Part shown: in pieces, positions 1 through 7,771 of the stretch
Layout of the letters: every line of letters begins with the position of its first letter
Numbering within the stretch: position 1 is the stretch's first letter
Origin: Halodesulfovibrio aestuarii
Lineage (GTDB): Bacteria; Desulfobacterota; Desulfovibrionia; Desulfovibrionales; Desulfovibrionaceae
Direction: 5' to 3' (one strand)
DNA length: 64,000 nucleotides
NCBI RefSeq assembly: GCF_050571805.1
Contig: NZ_CP192219.1
The notes under the pieces: model-generated
Told to the model about the DNA's origin: nothing
What the model saw: the letters and a program-made list of their open reading frames with translations, nothing else
The model's database searches: none
Position numbers and translations under genes: made by a program

Positions 1-1
1 T

Positions 2-166
2 GCCGTTTATTTTGGAAAAGAAAAACAAAAGCCTGTTCTTGGTTCCGGTAACACTGTTTGGGACAAGCATTCGTTAGTGCAGTTGATTAAGCATATTCGT
101 CTTGCAGCTATTTTTGGTTGCGGGCTGCTCTGGCTGGTGGTTTCTCTTCTGCGCTTAGTTTTTTAG
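2..166 (+). CDS. 3' end of a gene entering from the left edge, C-terminal membrane segment
   Basis: An open frame of 54 codons runs from the window edge to a TAG at 164-166. The visible residues are a short polar stretch followed by a hydrophobic segment (AAIFGCGLLWLVVSLLRLVF), which looks like a C-terminal membrane anchor. An intrinsic terminator follows about 30 bases later, which supports this being a genuine gene end. The family cannot be recognised from so short a piece. Confidence 0.5.
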   Translation, partial: AVYFGKEKQKPVLGSGNTVWDKHSLVQLIKHIRLAAIFGCGLLWLVVSLLRLVF

Positions 167-197
167 CTGCCAAGTTCTAGGTAACTAATAGAAATAT

Positions 198-230
198 AAA
201 AAGGCTGTCCATGTTATGGGCAGCCTTTTT
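198..230. terminator. Bidirectional intrinsic terminator
   Basis: The hairpin AAAAAGGCTGYCC / GGGCAGCCTTTTT has a short ATGTTAT loop, an A-run on its left and a T-run on its right. It can therefore end both the plus-strand gene at the left edge and the minus-strand flavoprotein gene. Confidence 0.85.
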
Positions 231-264
231 GATTGTATAGTCACAGTAGCAAACGGGGGGCAGG

Positions 265-1428
265 TTAAACAGCCTCTCCGGCAGCATTACCGGAAGCCCA
301 CGCCCAGTGAAGATTAAACCCCCCAAGGTCGCCTAGAACATCAAGCACTTCGCCCGTGAAGTATAGTCCTGTACAGAGTTTGCTCTCCATAGTTTTCGAT
401 GACACTGTGTTGGTATCGACACCACCGCCTGTTGCTTCAGCTTTTTTTATGCCCTCAGTTCCTGTGGGAATGACAGTAAATGCATGGATACAGGATCGCA
501 GTTCCTGCATATCCTTTTTACTAAGTTGGGCAACTTGCTTCTCACCTAGTTCTTTTGGGATAAGGGCTGAGGCGAGACGTTCTGGAAAGTTGCGGTTAAG
601 AACAGTTTTCAGCAATGGTTTTGGGCCGGCTTCTTCCAGAATATCATTAATGGATGTGTGGGGAAGAAAATCAATTTCTATTGCGTCCCCTTTTTTCCAA
701 TGTGCAGAAATTTGTAACACCACAGGGCCGCTGATTCCCTTGTGCGTAAAAAGCATGTTTTCTGTGTACTGTTTTTTATTGCAACGGATGGACACGGGCA
801 GGGCAATGCCGGATAGGTTTTTGAGCTTCCAATTGGAAGGCATCATTAGTGGGACCAACGCCGGAAATGTCGGGATGATTTTGTGCCCGAACTGGCGCGC
901 GAGCTTGTAGCCTGCATCGGTTGCGCCAACCTGAGGCCATGCGCTGCCGCCGAGGGCGACAATAAGTGACGGCGCATAATGTTGTGAGCTTGTTAACTGT
1001 ACGTCAAAAAGGTCATCGTTTTTTTGTACATTTGTAATTTGTTCGGAAAAAATAAAGCGCACATTGTGTTCAAGACAATCGTTGTAAAGCGCTTCTGTAA
1101 TATCTGCAGCACTGCGGGAGCAGAAAAGCTGGCTGTGTTCGCGCTCTTCCCACGGAATATTATGGAGAGAGAGGTATTCAACCATATGCCAGGGAGTAAA
1201 GCGCGCAAGTGCAGATTTGCAAAAATGTTTGTTTTTACAATGGTAGTTGGCAGCGCTTAAGTCTATATTAGTAAAGTTACATTTGCCACCACCAGCAATC
1301 AGAATTTTACGTCCGGCTTTGCGAGCATGGTCAACGACCAGAACTTTGCGGCCTCTTTTGGCAGCTGTGAGTGCAGCCCAGAGGCCGGAAGCGCCTGCTC
1401 CTAAGATTATTACGTCATGTTGATTCAT
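265..1428 (-). CDS. HI0933/BaiN-family NAD(P)/FAD-dependent oxidoreductase
   Basis: 387-residue cytoplasmic flavoprotein of the HI0933 (YhiN/BaiN) family. The N-terminus carries the FAD-binding Rossmann motif GAGASGLWAA, followed by the family signature around GRKILIAGGGKCNFTN. A second nucleotide-binding patch, VALGGSAWPQVGATDAGY, lies mid-protein, and the C-terminus has the family's GLYFTGEVLDVLGDLGGFN signature. The ATG is preceded by AGGAG at good spacing. Members are annotated as putative aminoacetone or 3-dehydro-bile-acid reductases, but the physiological substrate is usually unknown, so only the flavoprotein assignment is firm. It is transcribed away from the yheT-like gene on its right and ends at the bidirectional terminator. 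Confidence 0.93.
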   Translation of the reverse strand: MNQHDVIILGAGASGLWAALTAAKRGRKVLVVDHARKAGRKILIAGGGKCNFTNIDLSAANYHCKNKHFCKSALARFTPWHMVEYLSLHNIPWEEREHSQLFCSRSAADITEALYNDCLEHNVRFIFSEQITNVQKNDDLFDVQLTSSQHYAPSLIVALGGSAWPQVGATDAGYKLARQFGHKIIPTFPALVPLMMPSNWKLKNLSGIALPVSIRCNKKQYTENMLFTHKGISGPVVLQISAHWKKGDAIEIDFLPHTSINDILEEAGPKPLLKTVLNRNFPERLASALIPKELGEKQVAQLSKKDMQELRSCIHAFTVIPTGTEGIKKAEATGGGVDTNTVSSKTMESKLCTGLYFTGEVLDVLGDLGGFNLHWAWASGNAAGEAV

Positions 1429-1527
1429 GCGTGCTCCTGAAAATATGTGTTGTTACTGCTTACATGAAGCCAAAGGGACGTATACTGTTATGGTGTAATT
1501 GTCACGTTATCCTCTGAGGTGAGCACT

Positions 1528-2514
1528 ATGCCGATTTATGAAAACACACTGTATCCGGCTCCGTTTTTTTTACCCGGTGGACATGCACAAACGTTATATC
1601 CTGCTTTATTCAGAACATTGGATTTACCCGCGTGTACTGTCCAACGGATTACTACGCCTGATAATGATTTTTTAGATGTAGATTTTCACTATGCAATTTT
1701 GGGATACCCCAGAAAACGTCTTGTAATCGTTTCTCACGGTCTGGAAGGCAATTCTAAACGTTCATATGTGAAAGGAATGGTTCGTGCCTTTGTGCGGGCA
1801 GGGTGGGATGCTGCTGCATGGAATTTTAGAGGATGTAGTGGCGCTCCTAACAGAACGCCTTATATGTACCATAGCGGTTCAACCGAAGACTTGCAGTGTG
1901 TTGTGAATTTTTGTGCAGGAAAGGGGTATGAGGAAATTGTTCTTGTGGGATTTAGCATGGGTGGAAATCAGATTCTAAAATATCTGGGAGATCCTGTTAG
2001 CAAAGTGCATTCAAGTATTCAGGCGGCAGTTGCCTTTTCTGTGCCATGTGACTTGATTGGCGCAGCAAAGGCTATGGATAGGCCTTCTAATTCCATCTAC
2101 TTAAAAAACTTTATGCGCACGTTAAAAGATAAAATTGCGCAGAAGCATGAAGTGTTTCCGGAGTTGGTGGACATAACTAACTTGAATGATTTGAAAACAT
2201 TTAAAGATTTTGATGAAGAATATACTGCACCGTGGTACGGGTTTAAAAATGCAATGGAATATTGGAAGGAAAGCTCAAGTGTGCAGTTCTTAGACAAGGT
2301 GCGTGTTCCGACACTAATGGTCAGTGCCCGAAACGACCCGTTCTTATGGCCGACTTGTTATCCAACGGGGCAGGCGCATAGGAGTAAGTCCCTGTATCTT
2401 GAAACTCCGGCTGATGGGGGACACATCGGGTTTGTAAGGATCGCGGATGATGATTACTATTGGTCTGAAATTCGTGCCGTAGAGTTCGTAGGCCAAGTTA
2501 TGGGGCTGACATAG
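1528..2514 (+). CDS. YheT-family alpha/beta hydrolase
   Basis: 328-residue alpha/beta hydrolase of the YheT/ABHD1-3 family. The N-terminal FLPGGHAQTLYPALF segment is typical of the family. SHGLEGNSKRSY follows (oxyanion/HG region), then NFRGCSG, and the nucleophile elbow GFSMGG with Ser as catalytic residue. The acid Asp probably lies in SARNDPFL and the His in DGGHIGFV. I prefer the ATG at 1528 because the TGAGGTGAG Shine-Dalgarno precedes it; a GTG nine bases upstream would sit on top of that signal. The family is thought to act as carboxylesterases, but no substrate can be read from the sequence. A strong terminator follows about 120 bases later. Confidence 0.9.
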   Translation: MPIYENTLYPAPFFLPGGHAQTLYPALFRTLDLPACTVQRITTPDNDFLDVDFHYAILGYPRKRLVIVSHGLEGNSKRSYVKGMVRAFVRAGWDAAAWNFRGCSGAPNRTPYMYHSGSTEDLQCVVNFCAGKGYEEIVLVGFSMGGNQILKYLGDPVSKVHSSIQAAVAFSVPCDLIGAAKAMDRPSNSIYLKNFMRTLKDKIAQKHEVFPELVDITNLNDLKTFKDFDEEYTAPWYGFKNAMEYWKESSSVQFLDKVRVPTLMVSARNDPFLWPTCYPTGQAHRSKSLYLETPADGGHIGFVRIADDDYYWSEIRAVEFVGQVMGLT

Positions 2515-2632
2515 TAGGGGGAGTTTTTTCTTGAAAGAATAGGGAGTAACCCCTTGTGATTGCCCGAATGTAGAAACGCAACCTATAAGGTGTGAGCTAT
2601 CCCTTTGCAACGGTTTGCCATAGCATAAAGAA

Positions 2633-2678
2633 AGCCGCGAAACGATCTGAACAACAGATTGCTTCACGGCTCTTTTTT
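2633..2678 (+). terminator. Intrinsic terminator after the YheT-family gene
   Basis: AGCCGCGAAACGATCTG pairs with CAGATTGCTTCACGGCT across an AACAA loop, with small mismatches, and CTTTTTTATT follows on the plus strand. The minus side has only a broken T-run (CTTTCTTTATG), so it may also end typA, but less efficiently. Confidence 0.75.
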
Positions 2679-2740
2679 ATTGCTGGAAAAGTTGAATAGG
2701 GACGTTGTTACAACACGTCACTACTCTTTTTTCGAGAGGC

Positions 2741-4588
2741 TTATTGGTTTTCAGCTGCTTTCTTTTTGCGACCTGCAAGGCGATGACGGTTCTGGCCGGA
2801 AAGAATGTTTTTACGCAGACGAATGGATTCCGGAGTTACTTCTACACACTCATCTTCAGTAATGAAGTGGATAGCGCGTTCAAGAGTCATAGGACGAACT
2901 GGAGTAAGGGTTACTGCATCGTCTTTACCGGAAGCACGAACGTTCGTAAGTTTTTTACCTTTACAAGGGTTAACGTCGAGGTCGTTGTCACGGTTATGTT
3001 CGCCGATAATCATTCCTTCGTATACAGGAATGCCTGCATCGATGAAAATTTCACCACGTGGCTCTAAGTTAAAGAGTGCGTACGCAACGGACTGACCGGA
3101 ACGGTCACAAACAAGAGAGCCTGTGTGACGGGTCGGGAATTCTCCACGGTATTCTTCGTAACCATCGAAGAGTGAGTTCATAATACCGGTACCTTTGGTG
3201 TCGGTAAGGAACTCATCACGGTAGCCGATGAGACCACGGGAAGGAATGGTGAATTCCATACGAACACGGCCTGTACCGTTGTTCACGAGGTTGGTCATGC
3301 GGCCTTTACGTGCGGAAAGTTTTTCAGTCACGATACCCATGAATACGTCATCACAGTCGATGAACAGTTTTTCCATTGGTTCGGAAAGCACGCCGTCAAT
3401 TTCTTTGAAAATAACTTCAGGACGACCGATGGTGAGTTCGAAGCCTTCGCGACGCATTTGTTCAACGAGGATAGCCATCTGGAATTCACCACGGCCTTTA
3501 ACGATGAAGCTGTCACGTTCGTCACTGTCTTCAACACGGATAGCTACGTTGAGCATGGTCTCGCGGGTCAGACGTTCACGAATTTTACTGGACTGAACGT
3601 GTTTGCCTTCAGTGCCTGCAAGTGGAGAAGAGTTGATGCTGAAACGCATAGAAACGGTTGGTTCGTCAACGTTGATGCGTTTGAGTGCTTTCGGTGCTTC
3701 TTTAGTACAGATAGTATCACCGATTTTTACATCTTCGATGCCGGAGATAACTACGATATCACCCGGAGAAGCTTCGCTTGCTTCAGCAAGTTTCAAGCCT
3801 TGGTAGGTTTGAATTTTAGAAACGCGAAGGCTGCGCGGGTTGTTGTCAGCACCGATACATGCCAGCTGATCATTGCTGTGAATGGTGCCGTGGAACACTC
3901 GACCTACTGCAAGACGACCAAGGTAGTCGGAGTAGGACAGGTCAGCTACAAGCATCTGGAAAGGCTGTTCAGGGTCATAGACCGGACCGGGAACTTCAGA
4001 AAGAATAACTTCAAACAGTGGGGTGAGGTCTTTCTGCTCTTCTTCAGGTGAGTTCATTGCAACGCCATCGCGGCCGACAGCGTAAAGAACTGGAAATTCG
4101 AGCTGATCGTCGTTTGCTTCAAGATCAATGAACAGGTCGTATACTTCGTCGAGCACTTCATCAATACGTGCGTCAGGACGGTCAATTTTGTTGATAACAA
4201 CAATAACTTTGAGACCTGCCTCAAGAGTTTTCTTGAGTACGAAACGGGTCTGCGGAAGCGGGCCTTCCGATGCGTCAACGAGCAGAATAGCACCGTCAGC
4301 CATCGTGAGGGAACGTTCAACTTCACCACCAAAGTCGGCGTGACCAGGGGTGTCGATGATGTTAATTTTTGTTCCCTGCCAGGAGACAGCACAGTTTTTT
4401 GCAGCAATGGTAATACCACGCTCGCGTTCTAGATCCATGCTATCCATTACACGGTCATCAACTTCCTGGTTGGCACGGAAGATGCCACCCTGTTTAAACA
4501 TAGCGTCAACAAGAGTTGTTTTGCCGTGGTCAACGTGTGCGATAATCGCAACGTTACGAATTGCATCGTTATGAGTGGTCTGAGTCAC
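2741..4588 (-). CDS. typA: Ribosome-associated translational GTPase TypA/BipA
   Basis: 615 residues, full length for TypA/BipA. The GTPase domain starts with AHVDHGKTTL (G1), then DDRVMDSMDLERERGITI (switch I), DTPGHADF (G3) and NKIDRP (G4). EF-G-like domains II, III and V follow, then the TypA-specific C-terminal domain with the GRMTNLVNNGTGRVRMEF and PSRGLIGYRDEFLTDT regions. The protein binds the ribosome and aids 50S assembly and stress adaptation. The start is GTG, preceded by AAGGAA at 7-base spacing. The C-terminus is lysine- and arginine-rich (GRKKKAAENQ). It is a monocistronic unit on the minus strand between two hairpins. Confidence 0.97.
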   Translation of the reverse strand: MTQTTHNDAIRNVAIIAHVDHGKTTLVDAMFKQGGIFRANQEVDDRVMDSMDLERERGITIAAKNCAVSWQGTKINIIDTPGHADFGGEVERSLTMADGAILLVDASEGPLPQTRFVLKKTLEAGLKVIVVINKIDRPDARIDEVLDEVYDLFIDLEANDDQLEFPVLYAVGRDGVAMNSPEEEQKDLTPLFEVILSEVPGPVYDPEQPFQMLVADLSYSDYLGRLAVGRVFHGTIHSNDQLACIGADNNPRSLRVSKIQTYQGLKLAEASEASPGDIVVISGIEDVKIGDTICTKEAPKALKRINVDEPTVSMRFSINSSPLAGTEGKHVQSSKIRERLTRETMLNVAIRVEDSDERDSFIVKGRGEFQMAILVEQMRREGFELTIGRPEVIFKEIDGVLSEPMEKLFIDCDDVFMGIVTEKLSARKGRMTNLVNNGTGRVRMEFTIPSRGLIGYRDEFLTDTKGTGIMNSLFDGYEEYRGEFPTRHTGSLVCDRSGQSVAYALFNLEPRGEIFIDAGIPVYEGMIIGEHNRDNDLDVNPCKGKKLTNVRASGKDDAVTLTPVRPMTLERAIHFITEDECVEVTPESIRLRKNILSGQNRHRLAGRKKKAAENQ

Positions 4589-4769
4589 AAATAATTCCTT
4601 ATATAATGCAAAAGTTCTTTTTTTGCTGCTGGTTGTGGCTGCAGGAAAACTTTTGCGGTTATGCGTTGTGTCGGAGGCATATACCTAAGCGCGAGAAAGG
4701 GCAAGCATTCAGGTGCTTGTTTTGCAGTTAATGTAACATGAGGGACGACTGAAGGCACGATAAATAGAG
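4589..4769. other. Intergenic region upstream of typA
   Basis: This stretch holds the typA leader (AAGGAA Shine-Dalgarno next to 4588) and presumably its promoter, but I cannot point to a convincing -35/-10 pair. With the following hairpin and 4813-4930 it makes a roughly 340-base gene-free region between punA and typA. No open frame with a ribosome-binding site was seen on either strand. Confidence 0.4.
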
Positions 4770-4812
4770 CACCGTGAGCTCTCTTGTAAAAAAAGAACTC
4801 ACGGTGTTTTTA
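4770..4812. terminator. Hairpin between punA and typA
   Basis: CACCGTGAG and CTCACGGTG form a perfect 9-bp stem around a 19-base loop. The T-run (GTTTTTAT) is on the plus strand, although the flanking genes punA and typA are both on the minus strand. It probably ends punA transcription, but its polarity fits a plus-strand transcript better. Confidence 0.55.
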
Positions 4813-4930
4813 TGTCAAAAAGATATCAATCTAATGAAATGCGGTTACGTTCCGATAAGGGGGTTGAGGCATCAGAAGTTCCCTTTGCACACGGTGTTGT
4901 CGGAAGTATTTAGGGTGGGGACAACTCGTG

Positions 4931-5758
4931 TTAGCACTGTTTGGCGATAATTGCCTGCAGCAGAGCAGAGAGGTTAGCACCGGCTTTGTTTGCTGTTCGG
5001 ATAATTTCATCAAGTGGAACATCTTTCATGCAGTCGGGAAGGTTTTTGTTTGTCAGGCAGGACACTCCAAGAACTTTTAACCCGAGATGGCGCGCAGCAA
5101 TGACTTCCATGACGGTAGACATACCTACTGCATCAGCGCCAAGGCGTTTGAACATACGGGTTTCAGCAGGTGTTTCCATCTGTGGCCCATGAACTCCTGC
5201 ATAGATTCCTCGCTCGAGTCGAATGCCGAGCTTGGCAGCCTCTTCCATTGCACAGCTGATGAGCTGCGGGTCATATGCCTGACTCATGTCAGGAAAGCGT
5301 GGCCCCCATTCCTCAATATTGTGACCGGAAAGAGGTGTGCGTCCTGTAAAGTTGATGTGGTCTGTAATTGCCATGAGAGTGCCGGCATCCCATTGGGGAA
5401 CAAGGCAGCCTGCGGCGTTGGTAGCAATGTATGTATCAATGCCAAGCGTGGCCATGACGCGGACACCCATACTTACTTCAGCGGGAGAATATCCTTCGTA
5501 CAGGTGATTTCTTCCCTGTTGAATTACTACAGGAACATCGGCAAGGGTACCGAAAACAAATTGTCCTGCATGTGATTCCACTGTTGAATGTGGAAAATCA
5601 ATGATGTCGTTGTAAGAAATGGTCTCGGTTACAGTAACCGCATTTACAAAATCACCAAGTCCAGTGCCGAGTGCAATGCCGATTTTGGGAGAAAGATCAT
5701 TTTTAACAAGCTCTTTGATTGACTGTACGGCGTTATGTACTTTATTCAAACTTTGCAT
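4931..5758 (-). CDS. punA: Purine nucleoside phosphorylase, trimeric class
   Basis: 275 residues, the usual length for class II (trimeric) purine nucleoside phosphorylase, which splits purine ribonucleosides with phosphate to base and ribose-1-phosphate in salvage. Seen motifs are the phosphate-binding ALGTGLGDF at the N-terminus, FPHSTVESHAG, QGRNHLYEGY, ATNAAG, the purine-site AGVHGPQMETPAE, GMSTVMEVIAARH, and SCLTNKN. The Asn in that last motif favours 6-oxopurine phosphorylase over methylthioadenosine phosphorylase, which usually has Asp there. The Shine-Dalgarno (CAGG) is weak. It is divergent from motA. Confidence 0.93.
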   Translation of the reverse strand: MQSLNKVHNAVQSIKELVKNDLSPKIGIALGTGLGDFVNAVTVTETISYNDIIDFPHSTVESHAGQFVFGTLADVPVVIQQGRNHLYEGYSPAEVSMGVRVMATLGIDTYIATNAAGCLVPQWDAGTLMAITDHINFTGRTPLSGHNIEEWGPRFPDMSQAYDPQLISCAMEEAAKLGIRLERGIYAGVHGPQMETPAETRMFKRLGADAVGMSTVMEVIAARHLGLKVLGVSCLTNKNLPDCMKDVPLDEIIRTANKAGANLSALLQAIIAKQC

Positions 5759-5879
5759 AACCTGCTATACCTATTGATTGATTGTAGGGAAACATGCCCC
5801 GTAATGGGTTTGACGGAGCATGATGCAGTCACATGTTGTGATAAAATATACGAACCCGTCTTTTACATAGGTTTAATAT

Positions 5880-6638
5880 ATGGATATTGCAACTCTTCTC
5901 GGGGTTATTGTTGGTTTTGCTCTTGTTACTGGCGCAATTTTTATGGGGGGGAGTGTTGGCGATTTTATTAACGTGCCGGGTGCGATGATTGTATTTGGTG
6001 GCTCCGGTGCTGCCATTTTTGTATCCTTTCCGTTAGAGGAAGTAGCGTTTGCTGTTGCGAGCGTTGTAAAGGTGTTTGCTTCCCGCCGTACCAAGGTTCC
6101 GGAAGTGGTTAACACAATGGTTCGTATCGCAGAAATCAGCCGTCGTGAGGGCTTGGTTGCTCTGGAAAATATTAAAACCGAAAGTCCTCTGCTTAAAAAA
6201 GCATGTCAGTTAATTTCTGATAATGCTGATCCAGATATTATTCATGACACATTAAAAATTGAGATTCTGTCTATGAAACGAAGACAGAATATCGCGATTG
6301 CTGTTTTTAACCGACTTGGAGCAGTTGCTCCGGCTTTCGGGATGATCGGTACGCTTATTGGTCTGGTTCAGATGCTTGCTCATCTGGACGATCCCTCCAG
6401 TATTGGGCCTGCAATGGCTGTTGCTTTGCTAACAACATTTTATGGTGCTCTGCTTGCTAACCTTCTGTTCCTGCCTATGGCGGGTAAGCTGAAGGCAAGA
6501 ACTCTTCAGGAAGAAGTTCAACTTAATATTATTTTTGAAGGCGCCAAGTGTATTTTAGAAAATAACAACCCGCGCCTGGTGTATGAAAAATTAAGTTCAT
6601 TCATCTCTCCGGAGGACAGAAAAAATGTTCGAAGATAG
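5880..6638 (+). CDS. motA: Flagellar motor stator protein MotA
   Basis: 252-residue inner-membrane stator subunit with four hydrophobic segments, two at the N-terminus (residues about 1-50) and two towards the C-terminus (about 150-205). The cytoplasmic loop holds ISRREG, the charged face that contacts FliG. APAFGMIGTLIG carries the conserved proline that couples ion flow to torque. It forms the MotA5-MotB2 ion channel with the next gene, whose start lies 14 bases inside the end of this one, indicating translational coupling. The ribosome-binding site (TAGGT) is weak. Ion specificity (proton or sodium) cannot be told from the sequence. Confidence 0.96.
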   Translation: MDIATLLGVIVGFALVTGAIFMGGSVGDFINVPGAMIVFGGSGAAIFVSFPLEEVAFAVASVVKVFASRRTKVPEVVNTMVRIAEISRREGLVALENIKTESPLLKKACQLISDNADPDIIHDTLKIEILSMKRRQNIAIAVFNRLGAVAPAFGMIGTLIGLVQMLAHLDDPSSIGPAMAVALLTTFYGALLANLLFLPMAGKLKARTLQEEVQLNIIFEGAKCILENNNPRLVYEKLSSFISPEDRKNVRR

Positions 6639-7365
6639 AGACGACTATGCGTTACAAGATGATATTGGTGACGACTCCGAAGCGGATACTTGGCTTACAA
6701 CATTTGCAGATATGGTTACATTGTTGCTAGCTTTCTTTGTATTGCTTTTTTCCATGTCTGTTATTGACGAGAAACAGTTTACAGATTCTTTCTTAACCGT
6801 TCGCCAAGTGTTTGGTGGTGATGATCAAAACCTGCTTACTTCCCCTGTACGGCAGGATGATACGGCAATTTTAGAGTCCGTCCGTTTACAAAAGCAGCTC
6901 ATTGAAGCACAACGTAAAGTATACTCAGACATGCGAACCTACCTGAACCAGAAAGGTATGGAAGGGCAGATTGGTTCTGTGTTTGATGAAGGCGTAATTA
7001 CTCTGCGGCTTCCCTCGGCTGCCATGTTTGAAAATGGCAAGGTGACAATAAGCCCTGATGGCTATAAAATATTAGAAGAAATGCGCCAGTTGTTTTTGAA
7101 GAACAAGGATCAGGTCATCAATATCAAAGGATACACTGATGATGTGCAGCCTAGTCCTTCCAGCCGATATAGAGATAACTGGGAAATATCAGCATTGCGT
7201 GCAGTCAATGTTCTGCGTTACTATATTGAACATGGTATTGAGCCTCAGCGATTAACCGCAACGGGGCTTAGTGATCTTGATCCGCTTATGCCTAACATTA
7301 ATGAAGCGAACAGAGCGCAGAACCGAAGAGTTGAATTTGTTTTTGAAAGACGGGTGGGCAAGTAG
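6625..7365 (+). CDS. motB: Flagellar motor stator protein MotB
   Basis: 246 residues. A short acidic cytoplasmic tail leads into a single transmembrane helix in which TFADMVTLLLAFFVLL carries the conserved ion-binding Asp (residue 29). A plug/linker region follows, then a C-terminal OmpA-like peptidoglycan-binding domain with the signatures IKGYTDDV, NWEISALRAVNVLRYY and NRRVEFVFER. It anchors the stator to the cell wall. It overlaps motA and is followed two bases later by a PilZ gene, suggesting a motor-control operon. Confidence 0.96.
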   Translation: MFEDRDDYALQDDIGDDSEADTWLTTFADMVTLLLAFFVLLFSMSVIDEKQFTDSFLTVRQVFGGDDQNLLTSPVRQDDTAILESVRLQKQLIEAQRKVYSDMRTYLNQKGMEGQIGSVFDEGVITLRLPSAAMFENGKVTISPDGYKILEEMRQLFLKNKDQVINIKGYTDDVQPSPSSRYRDNWEISALRAVNVLRYYIEHGIEPQRLTATGLSDLDPLMPNINEANRAQNRRVEFVFERRVGK

Positions 7366-7367
7366 CC

Positions 7368-7748
7368 ATGAGTAAACTTGATTTTACTATGCCAACAGGC
7401 AACGAGCGTCGCAGGGCCTTTCGAGCAAAGGCATATGGTATTGCGGTTACCTTTGAAGAGCAAAATGTGACTTGCGATATTCTGGACGTCAGTGTAACAG
7501 GGTTCGCGATAAAAAATGAGTCAGTATTCTTAAAAGAGGGCACTGAGTACTCTGTTTCTATTCTTGTTGCGGGGAAGGCCTACCTTTCCGATCTTACTTG
7601 CAGAGTAGTCAGAATACTTGATAATGGTATAATTGGCTGCGATTTCCGCACTCTTGATCGCAGACAGGAAGCACGGCTTGACAGGCTCGTGCTTGAATTA
7701 CAAAAGCGAATGATCGCCAAGAAAAGAGAAAAATCTGCAGCTGATTAG
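7368..7748 (+). CDS. PilZ-domain protein, probable c-di-GMP receptor
   Basis: 126 residues, a single PilZ domain. The c-di-GMP-binding signature is visible as RRAFR near residue 12 (RxxxR type) and DVSVTGFAI about 30 residues later ([D/N]xSxxG), with GCDF in the closing strand. A basic C-terminal helix (LELQKRMIAKKREK) follows. Its position directly behind motA-motB suggests a YcgR-like function that tunes the stator in response to c-di-GMP, though it lacks the YcgR N-terminal domain. The function in motility is inference from context. Confidence 0.85.
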   Translation: MSKLDFTMPTGNERRRAFRAKAYGIAVTFEEQNVTCDILDVSVTGFAIKNESVFLKEGTEYSVSILVAGKAYLSDLTCRVVRILDNGIIGCDFRTLDRRQEARLDRLVLELQKRMIAKKREKSAAD

Positions 7749-7771
7749 GCTGCAAAAATCGAGGGTAATAC

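Noticed and set aside
2344..2667. Minus-strand frame of 107 codons at the 3' end of the YheT gene
   Set aside because: Overlaps the coding sequence of a well-supported gene and its terminator; no start signal.
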